A stretch of 38,613 nt of DNA from Acidobacteriota bacterium (GCA_003224855.1 QHZY01000013.1:1-38613), one strand, 5' to 3'; shown: positions 1 through 8,953, counted from the first letter of the stretch. Made by a program: numbers and translations. The notes: generated from the letters alone by a model not told the origin.

Positions 1-240
1 CTGCGCCATGCCTTCGCAGATGGTGCCAATCCTGTGATTGGAATCCACGCCCAGAACAACGATGTGACGTGTATTTTTTTGCAAGCCTGAAAAAAATATC
101 TGTTCTACCAACGGTTGCAGTTGTTCGCGAATGCCGTTCGTAAGAGCCGAGTAAATAACTTGAGCGGCTATGATGGGCGGCGCACTGACTGGTCCTGCAA
201 CTTCGGCGGGAATGGGCTGAGGGCTGGCAACAGTGCTCAA
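1..240 (-). CDS. CpsD/CapB-like P-loop ATPase of exopolysaccharide operon, N-terminal part (cut by window edge)
   Basis: The minus-strand frame is open from a TTG at 240-238 to the window edge with no stop. The TTG overlaps the stop of the Wzz-like gene (sequence TTGA), and AAGGAG lies 7 nt upstream, so translation is probably coupled. The visible 80 residues are a low-complexity Ala/Pro-rich start, a helical stretch, and then a hydrophobic strand followed by a loop (HIVVLGVDSNHRIGTICEG) where CpsD/BY-kinase proteins carry the Walker A loop. No GK[ST] is present at that point. Position after a chain-length protein is the usual place for the cytoplasmic ATPase or tyrosine-kinase partner that controls polymer length and export. 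The catalytic part is outside the window, so kinase activity cannot be judged. Confidence 0.6.
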   Translation of the reverse strand, partial: MSTVASPQPIPAEVAGPVSAPPIIAAQVIYSALTNGIREQLQPLVEQIFFSGLQKNTRHIVVLGVDSNHRIGTICEGMAQ

Positions 241-1739
241 GAGGGTGCTCCTTCCGTGCCCGCCGGCAGGAAAGCAAGGACGGGCGTGTGCAATACGGCG
301 AATACTTCGTCAGGAGTACGGAATGCCGGATCCAGACGATCCGCCACCAAGGCGGCTCCGGTGCTGAAAGCGCTCGCGACCACGAAACTGATTGCGAGAA
401 GATTCATGCTGGACCGCGCCGGCAATGCTGGAACACTGGGCTGCTCGGCTACGGTGACATTCAAGATCCCGCCCGCGTCCAGTGCGTCTGCGATGCGGGC
501 CTCCTCTCGCTTGCTCACATAAAGCAGATAAGCGCCCTCCGCAGATTTCATCTCACGCACCAGATCATCCTGCACAATGGCGTGTTCTCCCAAAAAGCGC
601 GCCATGTCACGATATCCGGCGACTTCAACCCCGGTAGCTTGTGCGTGAGCCATAAGCGCATCGAGTTCGACCTGGGATTTCAGCATTTCTGCCCTGGCCC
701 AGGCGTAGTCCGGATTCTGGTCGGTCGTCTGTTCGAGGATGGGGGCCTGTTGCTCTGCTGAGATGGAATCTTTCGCCTCTTTAATCTGCTGGTCGACTTC
801 CTGAACCAACCGGTATCCCGGTTCAAACTTGGTCAACAGTTCTGAGCGTTTGAGCTGCAATTCCAGCAATCGCGACTTCATCCTTGCCATAAGCTCGGGG
901 TTTCCGGAGAGCCTGGTGGAGGTCGTAATGCGGTCGGGAATCGTCTTGAGCCTGGTTTCCAGAGACCGCACTTTACGCGCCGTTTCCGTCAGCGCAACCT
1001 GGGTTTGACGGTTATTGTTTTCGGCTTCACTCAGCTTCTGCAGCGTGCTGTCGCGTTCCAGGGAAGCTGAGACTACGCCTTGTCCGCGCATGAAATCGAG
1101 CATGCGGTACTCAGCTCTAGTCAGTGAAGCACGAGACTCATTCACTTGTTGATCGAAAAACTGGAATTGTCCGGATGGCCGGCGCACCCGCTGATGCCGA
1201 TCGAGATATGCGCGTCCGAGTGTTTGCAGAAAGGCCGATGCCTGCTCAGCACCGGCAGCCGAGTAAGAGACTTCAATGAGGTTGGTCTTGCGGATCGGAG
1301 TGACGTTCAGTTTTGTTGCCGCACGGCGCACGGCAGCCTCGGTGCGCTGGCCTTCGGTGCCGGGCCACAGCCATTGGGCCCATCCCGGGCTCCTGGCCAG
1401 GCCAAGGGACGTGACCACCGAGCGGATCATCTCTTGGTCGCGCAGCAGTTCCGCTTCAGAGTTCAGCTGTTCTTCCGAGATGAATTCCTGTTGCAGCAGA
1501 AGCGACTGTTCGGGGGATGCTGTAACCACCGGGTCCATCCTGCTGCGCCGCACTAAAACTCTCATGTGGGCCTGGTAGCGTGCGGAGAAAAGGCTGTAGA
1601 ACAATCCGGCCAGCAGCACGCCGAAAAAACACACCAGAATCACTCGCCGCTGGCGGAAGAATATGGTCAATATGTCCCGGATGCTGACCGTGGCGGGCGG
1701 CGCGTCGGTTGGGCGAAGTATCGTAAGTTCACTGTTCAT
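237..1739 (-). CDS. Wzz/GumC-type polysaccharide chain-length determinant, inner-membrane protein
   Basis: This 500-residue protein has the polysaccharide co-polymerase layout. A cytoplasmic N-terminus is followed by a membrane helix at about residues 32-52, a long periplasmic region rich in heptad-like helices (about 180-420), and a second membrane helix at about 445-466. A short cytoplasmic tail contains RTPDEV and ends in a Pro-rich segment. Proteins of this family set polymer length and bridge to the outer-membrane exporter. There is no fused kinase domain; the separate ATPase begins at the overlapping TTG downstream. The export protein lies 22 bp upstream on the same strand, so the three genes form one operon. 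The exact glycan cannot be inferred. Confidence 0.85.
   Translation of the reverse strand: MNSELTILRPTDAPPATVSIRDILTIFFRQRRVILVCFFGVLLAGLFYSLFSARYQAHMRVLVRRSRMDPVVTASPEQSLLLQQEFISEEQLNSEAELLRDQEMIRSVVTSLGLARSPGWAQWLWPGTEGQRTEAAVRRAATKLNVTPIRKTNLIEVSYSAAGAEQASAFLQTLGRAYLDRHQRVRRPSGQFQFFDQQVNESRASLTRAEYRMLDFMRGQGVVSASLERDSTLQKLSEAENNNRQTQVALTETARKVRSLETRLKTIPDRITTSTRLSGNPELMARMKSRLLELQLKRSELLTKFEPGYRLVQEVDQQIKEAKDSISAEQQAPILEQTTDQNPDYAWARAEMLKSQVELDALMAHAQATGVEVAGYRDMARFLGEHAIVQDDLVREMKSAEGAYLLYVSKREEARIADALDAGGILNVTVAEQPSVPALPARSSMNLLAISFVVASAFSTGAALVADRLDPAFRTPDEVFAVLHTPVLAFLPAGTEGAPS
241..260 (-). promoter_or_regulatory. Shine-Dalgarno for the overlapping TTG start
   Basis: GGAAGGAG on the minus strand ends about 7 nt before the TTG at 240-238 and lies inside the last codons of the chain-length gene. 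It is the main support for calling a TTG start of the downstream ATPase. Confidence 0.6.
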
Positions 1740-1761
1740 GGAAGATGGAATGGGTACCCGG

Positions 1762-2508
1762 CTAGAATTGTGTTGGATTCAAATATGTGCTCAGTGTTGC
1801 CATGGGCAAAAATTTGCGAATTTTGGAAATCCTGTTCTGGGGGATGAACAGTACGTCTCCAGGCTTAAGCTGCAAGTCTTCCTGTAAATTGCGAGAGTTG
1901 AACATGTGCTTCATGTCCAGTAGCCGCGCCTGGACTTCTTCGTCTGAGTACCTGCGGAAAAGTACCACCTGAGAGTGTTTCGACTGATCGGTAAGACCCC
2001 CTGCAATGGCTACGCCTTCGGTAGCCATAAGAGGTCCACGCAGTTCGTATCGCCCGGGGTGCGCTACCTGGCCGCTGACAATGAAGTAGGGGCGTTCAAA
2101 ATCTTTGAGCGTGACCGTAATCTCCGGCTGATGCAGCCGGCTGGCGTACCAGGTCACGAGAATGCGTTGCAATTCGGAAACGGTCAGACCTGCAACGTAG
2201 GCATCCGGCAGTTCTCTCAAGCTGACGAAGCCATCTGGACGTACCGTGAGGGTCTGGTTGAACTCGGGTGCGAAGCTGAAGTTGATGTCAACGGTGTCAC
2301 TCTGGCGAAGCCGATACAGCGGACGGCGGTTCCCCATCTCGTCATGGTCTGGACTTGATGCACCGCCCGCTTCATCGGGTGTGACACTTGATTGACCTTC
2401 TGCCTCGGGGGAGGAATTCTTCAGCAAAGATTGCTGACCTGCAGCAATCTGAAAGAGCAGGAGCACCGTGCCCGCGATTGTTCTTGCCGTTTGCAGCCTG
2501 GAGCTCAT
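1762..2508 (-). CDS. Wza-type polysaccharide export protein (Poly_export/SLBB)
   Basis: This predicted periplasmic/outer-membrane export protein has 248 residues from the ATG at 2508. The start was chosen because MSSRLQTARTIAGTVLLLF begins a signal peptide ending near AAG, and GGAGG lies directly upstream. An in-frame TTG at 2559 would add 17 residues but has no SD and would put them before the signal peptide. The mature part contains a Poly_export segment (RLRQSDTVDINF, then VRPDGFVSL) and an SLBB-like fold (YFIVSGQVAHPGRYEL, then LKPGDVLFIP). No Cys sits in the usual lipobox position, unlike classical Wza. It is first in the operon with the chain-length protein and the ATPase and would form the outer-membrane exit channel. 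Confidence 0.85.
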   Translation of the reverse strand: MSSRLQTARTIAGTVLLLFQIAAGQQSLLKNSSPEAEGQSSVTPDEAGGASSPDHDEMGNRRPLYRLRQSDTVDINFSFAPEFNQTLTVRPDGFVSLRELPDAYVAGLTVSELQRILVTWYASRLHQPEITVTLKDFERPYFIVSGQVAHPGRYELRGPLMATEGVAIAGGLTDQSKHSQVVLFRRYSDEEVQARLLDMKHMFNSRNLQEDLQLKPGDVLFIPQNRISKIRKFLPMATLSTYLNPTQF

Positions 2509-2963
2509 ACTCCTCCAATCGAGTGCGCAAAATTTAATTGGAAGAAGCCAAGTCAACAAGACTTGGAAGGTGCTGTCATCAAAAGTGACCAGCTGTTTTC
2601 AAGGTGCGAAGGGCGACTTAACTGGCGGAGAATGAACCGCTTTGAATTGAAATCATGCTGGTCATTGACTGGCTGACTCCGACACCACTGTCCACTTTGG
2701 TATCCCCTACGAAGGTGTAGTTGGCGAAACGAGTTCGCGTGTTCCAGCGGCCATGTTCCTCCCGAGGAGCTAGCGTAACCACTTACTTTTGATGTGCTTG
2801 TAAGTTAAGGGGAACCTGGCGTTGGTGCCTCTGCCGGATGTTTTCCACAGCCTGACAGATGTGCTTGGTTATCCGTCACAGATAAGGTAACCACCGTATC
2901 CTAAACTAATGGACATGATCGCGAGTAGGTGGTCGGAGGGATTCAATCGCGCCATGGGGGACC
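2509..2963. promoter_or_regulatory. Divergent intergenic region between EPS operon and LuxR gene
   Basis: These 455 bp contain no convincing gene. On the minus strand TTGACT (2556-2551) followed by an AT-rich stretch is a weak promoter candidate for the export gene. Two small inverted repeats are visible: ACTTAC/GTAAGT (2781-2786 and 2800-2805), and TTATC/GATAA with a 7-nt spacer (2869-2885). The second lies about 80 bp before the LuxR start, so either could bind the adjacent regulator. That role is inferred only from position. Confidence 0.4.
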
Positions 2964-3674
2964 ATGAGTACACAGGGCTCCACTTCGTCCGAGGTAATAA
3001 ATGTTCTGGTAGCTGATTCGAATCAAATGCAGTGCCAGTTGCTGACTGCAGCTTTACGTCGAAGGCCGGAATTCAGAGTGATTTCCGGACCGCTGGATCC
3101 GGAGCTGATATTAAAGACCGCCGCCGAAGCCGCTACGCAAGTGGCGATCATGAATGTGGATGACGCGCGCAGCGGTGTTCTGCAGCTGAGCGTGGTGCGG
3201 CAGCTGCATCTATTGCATCCGGAGATCGCACAGATTTTATTGCTTGAGGGGTACAGCCCAGAGACGGTTGTGAATGCATTCCGGTCGGGCGCGAGAGGAC
3301 TGTTCTGTTTTTCGCGCTATCCGTTTCGGATGTTGTGCAAATGCATACAGGTGGTGCGCAAGGGGCAGATCTGGGTGAGCGGCGACCAGGTGCAGTACCT
3401 GGTGGATGGCCTGACTCAGGTCTCTTCGCTGCGGGTGGTGAACACCCACGGCATGAAGCTGCTCACCCCGCGCGAGGAACAAGTGGTTGCGCTGGTAGCG
3501 GATGGGCTGAGCAATCGCCAGGTGGCGCACGAACTTCAGCTCAGCGAGCACACAGTAAAGAAGTATCTGTTCCGCATATTCGATAAGCTGGGCGTTTCCA
3601 GCCGGGTCGAACTTGTGTTGTATGCGGTCAGTCATGGCAGGGCGGAGCCGGTGGAATGGATCCCGGCCGGCTGA
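2964..3674 (+). CDS. NarL/LuxR-type transcription regulator with degenerate receiver
   Basis: This 236-residue protein has the NarL/FixJ layout. A CheY-like N-terminal domain (about 12-130) is followed by a LuxR helix-turn-helix (about 167-222: LTPREEQVVALVADGLSNRQ, then SEHTVKKYLFRIFDKLGV). In the receiver the acidic pocket keeps D18, but the phosphoacceptor position reads IMNVDD with Asn64 in place of Asp. The conserved Lys segment reads ARGLFCFSR, without Lys. The domain therefore looks unable to take part in normal phosphotransfer. No sensor kinase is adjacent. GGGGGA lies 2 nt before the ATG. It is divergent from the exopolysaccharide operon and may regulate it in response to something other than phosphorylation. 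Confidence 0.85.
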   Translation: MSTQGSTSSEVINVLVADSNQMQCQLLTAALRRRPEFRVISGPLDPELILKTAAEAATQVAIMNVDDARSGVLQLSVVRQLHLLHPEIAQILLLEGYSPETVVNAFRSGARGLFCFSRYPFRMLCKCIQVVRKGQIWVSGDQVQYLVDGLTQVSSLRVVNTHGMKLLTPREEQVVALVADGLSNRQVAHELQLSEHTVKKYLFRIFDKLGVSSRVELVLYAVSHGRAEPVEWIPAG

Positions 3675-3693
3675 AGCCCGATCGCGCAATTAT

Positions 3694-4239
3694 TTATTTC
3701 TTTTCGCTGACCTCGACGCTGGCGCGGGTGTTCTCCCACTCCATGCGCATAGTGCATTTGCTGCCGGACTGGTCGAATGCGATAGTGAAGTTCTCAACCG
3801 GGGCAGAGGTCTTCGATGCTGTCATATCGGTTCGGGTAAAGTCGTCACCTTCTCCCGGGTACGGCACGCCCCATTCGCCAGTCTTTTTGCTGACGACCAG
3901 CGTCCACTTATCGGGGCTAGGGACGGCAAAGATCGTGTAGCTACCAGCAGGGACATCCTTGCCGCCAACATTGAGGTTAGTGTTGGTAACGAAGGTGGTC
4001 GCTTCGTTGGCGCCAGCCCGCCAGACTTCGTTGTAGGGGACAAGTCCGCCGAAAATCTTGCGGCCTTTCACGCGCGGGCTGGAGTAGTCCACGGTGACGG
4101 TTTTGCCGTCGGAAAATTTGCATTGCGCCTGAGCCGGCGGGCTGGGGCGTTTCGCTTTGTCCTGGGCAGCGAGTGGGGAAACCGAGATCATCAGGGTCAA
4201 AACCAGCAACGTTAAAACCATCCACAGTTTTTTTTGCAT
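3694..4239 (-). CDS. Secreted DUF2911 family protein
   Basis: This 181-residue protein begins with a signal peptide (MQKKLWMVLTLLVLTLMI, cleavage near LAAQ-DK), followed by a single DUF2911 domain. Recognisable family pieces are VDYSSPRVKGRKIFGG, VWRAGANEATTF, PAGSYTIFAVP and WGVPYP. The family is common in Bacteroidetes and Acidobacteria; its biochemical role is unknown. AAAGGA lies upstream of the ATG with usual spacing. The gene converges on the LuxR-type gene with a 19-bp gap and appears to be monocistronic. Confidence 0.85.
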   Translation of the reverse strand: MQKKLWMVLTLLVLTLMISVSPLAAQDKAKRPSPPAQAQCKFSDGKTVTVDYSSPRVKGRKIFGGLVPYNEVWRAGANEATTFVTNTNLNVGGKDVPAGSYTIFAVPSPDKWTLVVSKKTGEWGVPYPGEGDDFTRTDMTASKTSAPVENFTIAFDQSGSKCTMRMEWENTRASVEVSEKK

Positions 4240-4384
4240 CGGTTCATCCTTTGTTTTGGCGATCTGTTTACAGGATAACTTAGACGTAGTGCAGGCGTAG
4301 ATGGATAGCGGGCGAATGCTGAGCCCACGAGCGAAGTCTTAAAGCTCGGAAGGCGCAAGGAAGTACCGCACCGCGCGCAGAGTA

Positions 4385-6181
4385 TCAGGACAGCGCGTAC
4401 TTGCCGCGCTCAATCACCTTCTGCGCGATCTGCTGCCGCAGTTCAATAACATTGAAGGGATCATGCTTGGATAAGCGCCGCAGGATGGCCAGTTGCGTAC
4501 GCAGCATGTCGCCGTCTGCAACCGCGGCGATGATCCGTCGCGCTGCGGATTCGATTTTTTCCATTGACAGCGAAAGATAGACGCGAGTCATGGCAATGGG
4601 CAGCGCGGCGTCCGCTTCGCTTTTTTGTTCAACAATTTTCAAGGCCCGCAGCAGCGCCGTTTCCATGGCGTAGATTTCGATCACCATGTCGGCGATGGCG
4701 CCCATGATTTCCTGCTGGTCCTGGATAGCCTGCATATATTTCTGGGTGGCGGCGCCGGCGGCGAACAGGCCAAGTTTCTTAGCCTTTTGCACCAGCGTGC
4801 GCTCCTCCGCAAGCAGACCTTCGAGTTCGCCGGTTGAAGACGGCCCCGAGAGAACTTCGTCCATCAGACCCTTGATAGCAGGCATCAGAGCGAGTTGGCC
4901 GGACAAGGCGCGCTTCAAAAGGAATCCGGTAATGATGAGGCGGTTGATCTCGTTGGTGCCTTCGAAAATGCGGTTGATGCGCGCATCGCGGTAGGCGCGC
5001 TCGGCAGGGTACTCTTCGACGAAGCCGTAGCCTCCATAGATCTGCACGGTTTCGTCCACCACGTAATCGACCATTTCCGATCCCCACACTTTTATGATCG
5101 AGCACTCGACCGCATACTCCTCAATGGCTTTCAGGGTCTGTTTGGCCGCATCGGCGGCGGACTTGTCGACCTCTGCCAAGGCAGCGTCCATCATGCCCAC
5201 GGTGCGGTAGATCATGGACTCGCCCACGTAGATGAGGGTCGCCATCTGCGCCAGCTTTTCGCGCACCATCCCGAAATCAGCAATAGTTTTATTGAACGCC
5301 TTGCGCTGTTTGGCATAAGCGATGGCATTCTCGAGCGAAAGCCGTGCTCCCCCCACGCACATAGCGCCGAGCTTAAAGCGGCCGACGTTCAGAATGTTGA
5401 ACGCGATCACGTGGCCCTTGCCGATTTCGCCCAGCACGTTCTCGATAGGAACTTTGCAGTCATTCAAAATGATCGGGCAAGTGGATGAGCCGCGAATGCC
5501 CATCTTGTGCTCTTCCGCGCCGATGGAAAACCCGGGAAAGTTGCGCTCGACCAGAAATGCGGTGAACTTCTCTCCGCCGACTTTGGCGAAAACGGTGAAC
5601 AGGTCGGCAAAGCCGGCGTTGGTGATCCACATCTTTTCGCCGTTGAGAATGTAGTGCTTCTTGTCGGGGGCAAGCTCGGCGCGGGCGCGGCAGTTCAGCG
5701 CGTCCGAACCGGAAGAAGCTTCAGACAGGGCGTACGCGCCGACGATTTCTCCGGTGGCAAGACGCGGCAGGTACTTCTGCTTTTGCTCTTCGGTACCAAA
5801 GTAGACGATGGGCAGCGTGCCGATGCCAGTATGGCCGCCCCAGGTGGTGGCGAAGCCGGCGTACTTGGCAATGTGATCGGCGATTACGGCGGCGGTGACT
5901 TTATCCATTTCCAGGCCGCCGTAAGCTTCGGGAATTTCGACTGCGCTGAGGCCGAGTTCGCCAGCTTTCTTGAGCAGATCGCGAGTGACCGAAAACTCTT
6001 TATGCTCGATCTTCTCGATGTTGGGGATGATCTCGTTATTCGCGAACTCTTCCGTAGTCTGGCCGATCAGTTGGTGCTGTTCGGAAAAATCTTCCGGAGT
6101 AAAGAGCTTTTCCAGAGCTTGTTCTTCAAGCAGAAAGCTGGCGCCTGAGAGCTTTGATTTGGGAACGGTTGCGGTGGCCAT
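4385..6181 (-). CDS. Acyl-CoA dehydrogenase (long/very-long-chain type)
   Basis: This 598-residue FAD-dependent dehydrogenase catalyses the first oxidation of acyl-CoA in beta-oxidation. N-terminal helical, middle beta (about 145-255: ALSEASSGSD, then WITNAGFAD) and C-terminal helical domains (260-420) are intact. Catalytic Glu407 is in FEGTNEINR. An extra 170-residue C-terminal helical region matches the VLCAD-like size class rather than the roughly 380-residue short-chain enzymes. The start has no SD. Instead TAGAAT lies 6 nt upstream of the ATG, fitting a leaderless transcript. The thiolase gene lies upstream on the same strand, so the two probably serve the same pathway, although 350 bp of decayed sequence separates them. 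Confidence 0.92.
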   Translation of the reverse strand: MATATVPKSKLSGASFLLEEQALEKLFTPEDFSEQHQLIGQTTEEFANNEIIPNIEKIEHKEFSVTRDLLKKAGELGLSAVEIPEAYGGLEMDKVTAAVIADHIAKYAGFATTWGGHTGIGTLPIVYFGTEEQKQKYLPRLATGEIVGAYALSEASSGSDALNCRARAELAPDKKHYILNGEKMWITNAGFADLFTVFAKVGGEKFTAFLVERNFPGFSIGAEEHKMGIRGSSTCPIILNDCKVPIENVLGEIGKGHVIAFNILNVGRFKLGAMCVGGARLSLENAIAYAKQRKAFNKTIADFGMVREKLAQMATLIYVGESMIYRTVGMMDAALAEVDKSAADAAKQTLKAIEEYAVECSIIKVWGSEMVDYVVDETVQIYGGYGFVEEYPAERAYRDARINRIFEGTNEINRLIITGFLLKRALSGQLALMPAIKGLMDEVLSGPSSTGELEGLLAEERTLVQKAKKLGLFAAGAATQKYMQAIQDQQEIMGAIADMVIEIYAMETALLRALKIVEQKSEADAALPIAMTRVYLSLSMEKIESAARRIIAAVADGDMLRTQLAILRRLSKHDPFNVIELRQQIAQKVIERGKYALS

Positions 6182-6331
6182 AGGAGGATTCTAACCACGA
6201 ACAGAATGAAGGTACACCATAGGATTTTCACCACGAAGGTACACGCGAAGGAAGACTAAAACCGTGGTAACAGCAAAACTGTGATTGGTTTTTTCGTTCG
6301 TGTACCTGCGTGTCCCTGGTGGTGAATACTC
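6182..6331. repeat. Inverted and direct copies of a CCACGAAGGTACAC-type repeat
   Basis: Related units occur at 6194-6217, 6227-6255 (TTCACCACGAAGGTACACGC) and, inverted, 6290-6328 (TTCACCACCAGGGACACGCA read on the minus strand). The last two form an imperfect inverted repeat around about 35 bp. A 24/27 match to the inverted unit lies at the 3' end of purB (25344-25384). The array is directly next to the GxxExxY remnant. The promoter of the acyl-CoA dehydrogenase lies at its low-coordinate edge. Confidence 0.6.
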
Positions 6332-6448
6332 TCATTTCCATCCTGTGCCGTTCACGAATCGTTTTGTGCCGTGTTTGAGATGGACGAGATTTAAATTGAT
6401 CAGCAATCCAAGGGATTTGCCGGTGAGTTTCAGATAGGAGTGGCTTAC
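6332..6448 (-). pseudogene. C-terminal remnant of a GxxExxY family protein
   Basis: The minus-strand frame ending with TGA at 6334-6332 reads YLKLTGKSLGLLINLNLVHL followed by KHGTKRFVNG. This is the characteristic end of GxxExxY proteins (PF13366: YLKLTG, then GLLINFNV, then LKxGIKR). Upstream the frame stays open for some codons, but nothing resembling the GxxExxY core or the usual E-x-K motif is present. Only the last ~38 codons therefore survive. Function of the family is uncertain. It lies between thiolase and acyl-CoA dehydrogenase and is flanked by short repeats, suggesting insertion followed by decay. Confidence 0.65.
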
Positions 6449-6530
6449 ACCCTCTGGAGATATCCAAATTGCTGGACTGGCCATTGCAGGCAAGGGTCCA
6501 AATTTGAGGCCAGTCTGACAAGGTTAGCTG

Positions 6531-7712
6531 TCACACAGCGATGTTTTCAAAAACACCAGCGGCGCCCATGCCGCCACCCACGCACATGGTCACCAGGCCG
6601 TAGCGGGCATTGCGGCGCTTCATCTCGCGAATGATGGTCGCCGTCAGCTTGGCTCCGGTGCAGCCCAGAGGATGGCCCAAGGCGATGGCGCCGCCGTTGG
6701 GATTGACACGGTCGGGATCCAGTCCAGCTTCTTTAATCACAGCCAGTGATTGCGCGGCGAACGCTTCGTTCAGCTCGATGAGGTCGATCTCGGACAGTTT
6801 CAGTCCGGCCAGTTTCAATGCTTTCGGTATGGCATACACCGGGCCCAGTCCCATTTCTTCCGGCTTGTACCCCGCGGTCGCAAACGAGACGTAACGGACC
6901 AGCGGCCTGATGCCAAGCGCTTGGGCGCGTTCACCGGACATAACCACGGCGGCAGCCGCTCCGTCTGACATCTGCGAAGAGTTGCCGGCGGTAACCGTCC
7001 CGGCAACGTGAAAGGCGGGCTTCAACGCTGCGAGAGCTTCGAGCGAGGTATCGGCTCGCGGGCCTTCATCAACTTTGAAAACGATCTCCTGTTTTTTGGG
7101 TTTCGACCCATTGGGGGTGGTGAAGCTCACCGGCACCTCTACGGTCTCGTCTTCGAACTTGCCGGCCTGGATTGCGGCCAAAGCCTTCTGATGGCTGTGC
7201 AGCGAGAATTCATCGGCCTGTTCGCGGGTGATGCTAAAGCGCCTTGCCAGTCGTTCGGCAGTCAGGCCCATGGATAAGTAAGCGTCCGGGTAGTGGTCCA
7301 CCAGCCAGGGATTCGGCGAAATCTTGTTTCCGCCCATCGGAATCATGGTCATGGATTCGGTTCCCCCCGCGACGATGACCTCGGCGCCGCCGCTGCCAAT
7401 TCGCTCGGCGGCCATGGCTATCGCCTGTAAACCTGACGAGCAAAAGCGGTTGATCGTCATGGCGGAGGTTTCCACCGGCAGCCCGGCGCGTAGCGCGGCG
7501 ATGCGGGCGACGTTCATGCCCTGTTCCGCTTCCGGCATGGCGCAGCCTAGGATTACATCCTCAATTTCTTTGGGATCAAGTTGCGGTACCCGCTCCAGGG
7601 CGCTCTTAATGGCGATGGCGGCCAGCTCATCCGGACGGGTGGAGCGAAGGGTGCCCCTGAAAGCACGTCCAACAGGAGTGCGCAGCGATGAAACAATGAC
7701 TACTTCACGCAT
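6531..7712 (-). CDS. fadA: Acetyl-CoA acyltransferase (thiolase, FadA-like)
   Basis: This 393-residue thiolase cleaves 3-ketoacyl-CoA in the last step of beta-oxidation. The nucleophile Cys91 is in [10 protein letters not shown]. The oxyanion and proton-relay residues are in NEAFAAQS (about 315), [11 protein letters not shown] (His347) and CVGGGMGAA (Cys377). Length and motifs are complete. GAGG precedes the ATG. The NEAFA form and acyl-CoA dehydrogenase neighbour favour a degradative rather than biosynthetic thiolase, but substrate chain length cannot be read from sequence. It is divergent from nagA, with only about 90 bp between the starts. Confidence 0.92.
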   Translation of the reverse strand: MREVVIVSSLRTPVGRAFRGTLRSTRPDELAAIAIKSALERVPQLDPKEIEDVILGCAMPEAEQGMNVARIAALRAGLPVETSAMTINRFCSSGLQAIAMAAERIGSGGAEVIVAGGTESMTMIPMGGNKISPNPWLVDHYPDAYLSMGLTAERLARRFSITREQADEFSLHSHQKALAAIQAGKFEDETVEVPVSFTTPNGSKPKKQEIVFKVDEGPRADTSLEALAALKPAFHVAGTVTAGNSSQMSDGAAAAVVMSGERAQALGIRPLVRYVSFATAGYKPEEMGLGPVYAIPKALKLAGLKLSEIDLIELNEAFAAQSLAVIKEAGLDPDRVNPNGGAIALGHPLGCTGAKLTATIIREMKRRNARYGLVTMCVGGGMGAAGVFENIAV

Positions 7713-7805
7713 AAGAACCTCGGCAACATTTTAGATGATGACTGGAGCGCCGCAGCACCACGCTTTGGCTCGGGGTTCGATAGAATGTTTCACTTTCCAA
7801 AAGTC

Positions 7806-8945
7806 ATGATCGCCTTCACGGCCAGGGCGTTGATTACGCCACGCGAACGCATTGAACAGCCGCTGGTGCTGGTTGATGACGGCTTTATCGTGGAGATTAC
7901 TTCGCGGGCGCACCGAGAGAAACCGGCAGATACTGTCAACCTGGGCGATGGGATTATTGCCCCTGGGCTTTTTGATCTGCACATTCACGGCGGCGCGGGA
8001 AGCGACGTGATGGAGCAGGATGGTGTGCGCGTAGTCGGGCGATTCTTGCCGCACCATGGAGTGACCAGCTATTTGCCGACCACTGTAACGGCCCCGGTAG
8101 ATAAGACGCTCTCCGCGCTGGACCGGATTGCCGACAGCATCGAACGGTGCGACGACAGGGGCGCTCGACCGCGAGGCATTCATCTGGAGGGGCCCTTCCT
8201 TAGCCACGCTCGTCGCGGCGTACATCCAGAAAAGGACCTTCTTAAGCCTTCCGTGCAGATATTCAAGCGGTTCTGGGAGGCCGCGCGCGGCCATATTCGC
8301 ATGATGACGATCGCGCCGGAGCTTGATGGGGCTCTAGAACTCATTGCGGAGGCGGCGAGTCGAGGGGTGCTAATGAGCCTGGGCCACTCCGACGCTTCCA
8401 TGGATTCGGCACGCAGGGCCATTGAGGCTGGTGCGCGCCATGCCACGCATACCTTCAATGCAATGCGTCCACTTGACCACCGCTCGCCGGGGATTCTAGG
8501 GGTTGCGTTGACAGATGCACGACTATCCGCCGATATCATCGCGGATGGCCTTCATACCGATCCTTCGATGGTCGGATTATTCCTGAGGGCAAAAGGACCC
8601 GATACTGCAGTCCTGATTACGGACGGACTGTCACCCACCGACATGCCCGACGGGCACTATCATCTGGGGTCGCTGGAGGTCGAGGTAAAGGATGGGCTCT
8701 GCGTTTCGAACGGAACGATTGCGGGCAGCGTCTTAACGCTGGACCGCGCGGTTCGTAATGCCATGAAATTCACACAATGCACCCTGCAAGATGCGGTCGC
8801 CCTCGCATCACTGAATCCGGCCCGTGCGGCTGGGCTACCCGATATCGGGGCGCTCAAGGCTGGAGCCCGGGCGGATTTTGCAGTATTGACTCCGCAGGGC
8901 GAAATCATAAAGACCGTTATTGGCGGGACCATACTCGAGTCATAG
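7806..8945 (+). CDS. nagA: N-acetylglucosamine-6-phosphate deacetylase
   Basis: This amidohydrolase-fold enzyme removes acetate from GlcNAc-6-P. From the ATG at 7806 it has 379 residues. Motifs are HIH (59-61), LEGPF (Glu128), LGHSDA (His194), THTFNAM (His215) and ITDGLSP (Asp273, catalytic). The family more often has TDA/TDAM at the last motif. An in-frame ATG at 7785 would add seven residues, but it overlaps a TAGAAT hexamer and homologues start near MIAFTARAL, so 7806 is preferred; neither start has a clear SD. The SIS-domain gene follows after 8 bp, forming an amino-sugar operon. Confidence 0.9.
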   Translation: MIAFTARALITPRERIEQPLVLVDDGFIVEITSRAHREKPADTVNLGDGIIAPGLFDLHIHGGAGSDVMEQDGVRVVGRFLPHHGVTSYLPTTVTAPVDKTLSALDRIADSIERCDDRGARPRGIHLEGPFLSHARRGVHPEKDLLKPSVQIFKRFWEAARGHIRMMTIAPELDGALELIAEAASRGVLMSLGHSDASMDSARRAIEAGARHATHTFNAMRPLDHRSPGILGVALTDARLSADIIADGLHTDPSMVGLFLRAKGPDTAVLITDGLSPTDMPDGHYHLGSLEVEVKDGLCVSNGTIAGSVLTLDRAVRNAMKFTQCTLQDAVALASLNPARAAGLPDIGALKAGARADFAVLTPQGEIIKTVIGGTILES

Positions 8946-8953
8946 GAGAACCA

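Noticed and set aside
6228-6521. 97-codon minus-strand frame between thiolase and acyl-CoA dehydrogenase
   Set aside because: It is out of frame with the GxxExxY remnant and reads through the flanking repeats; no family features.
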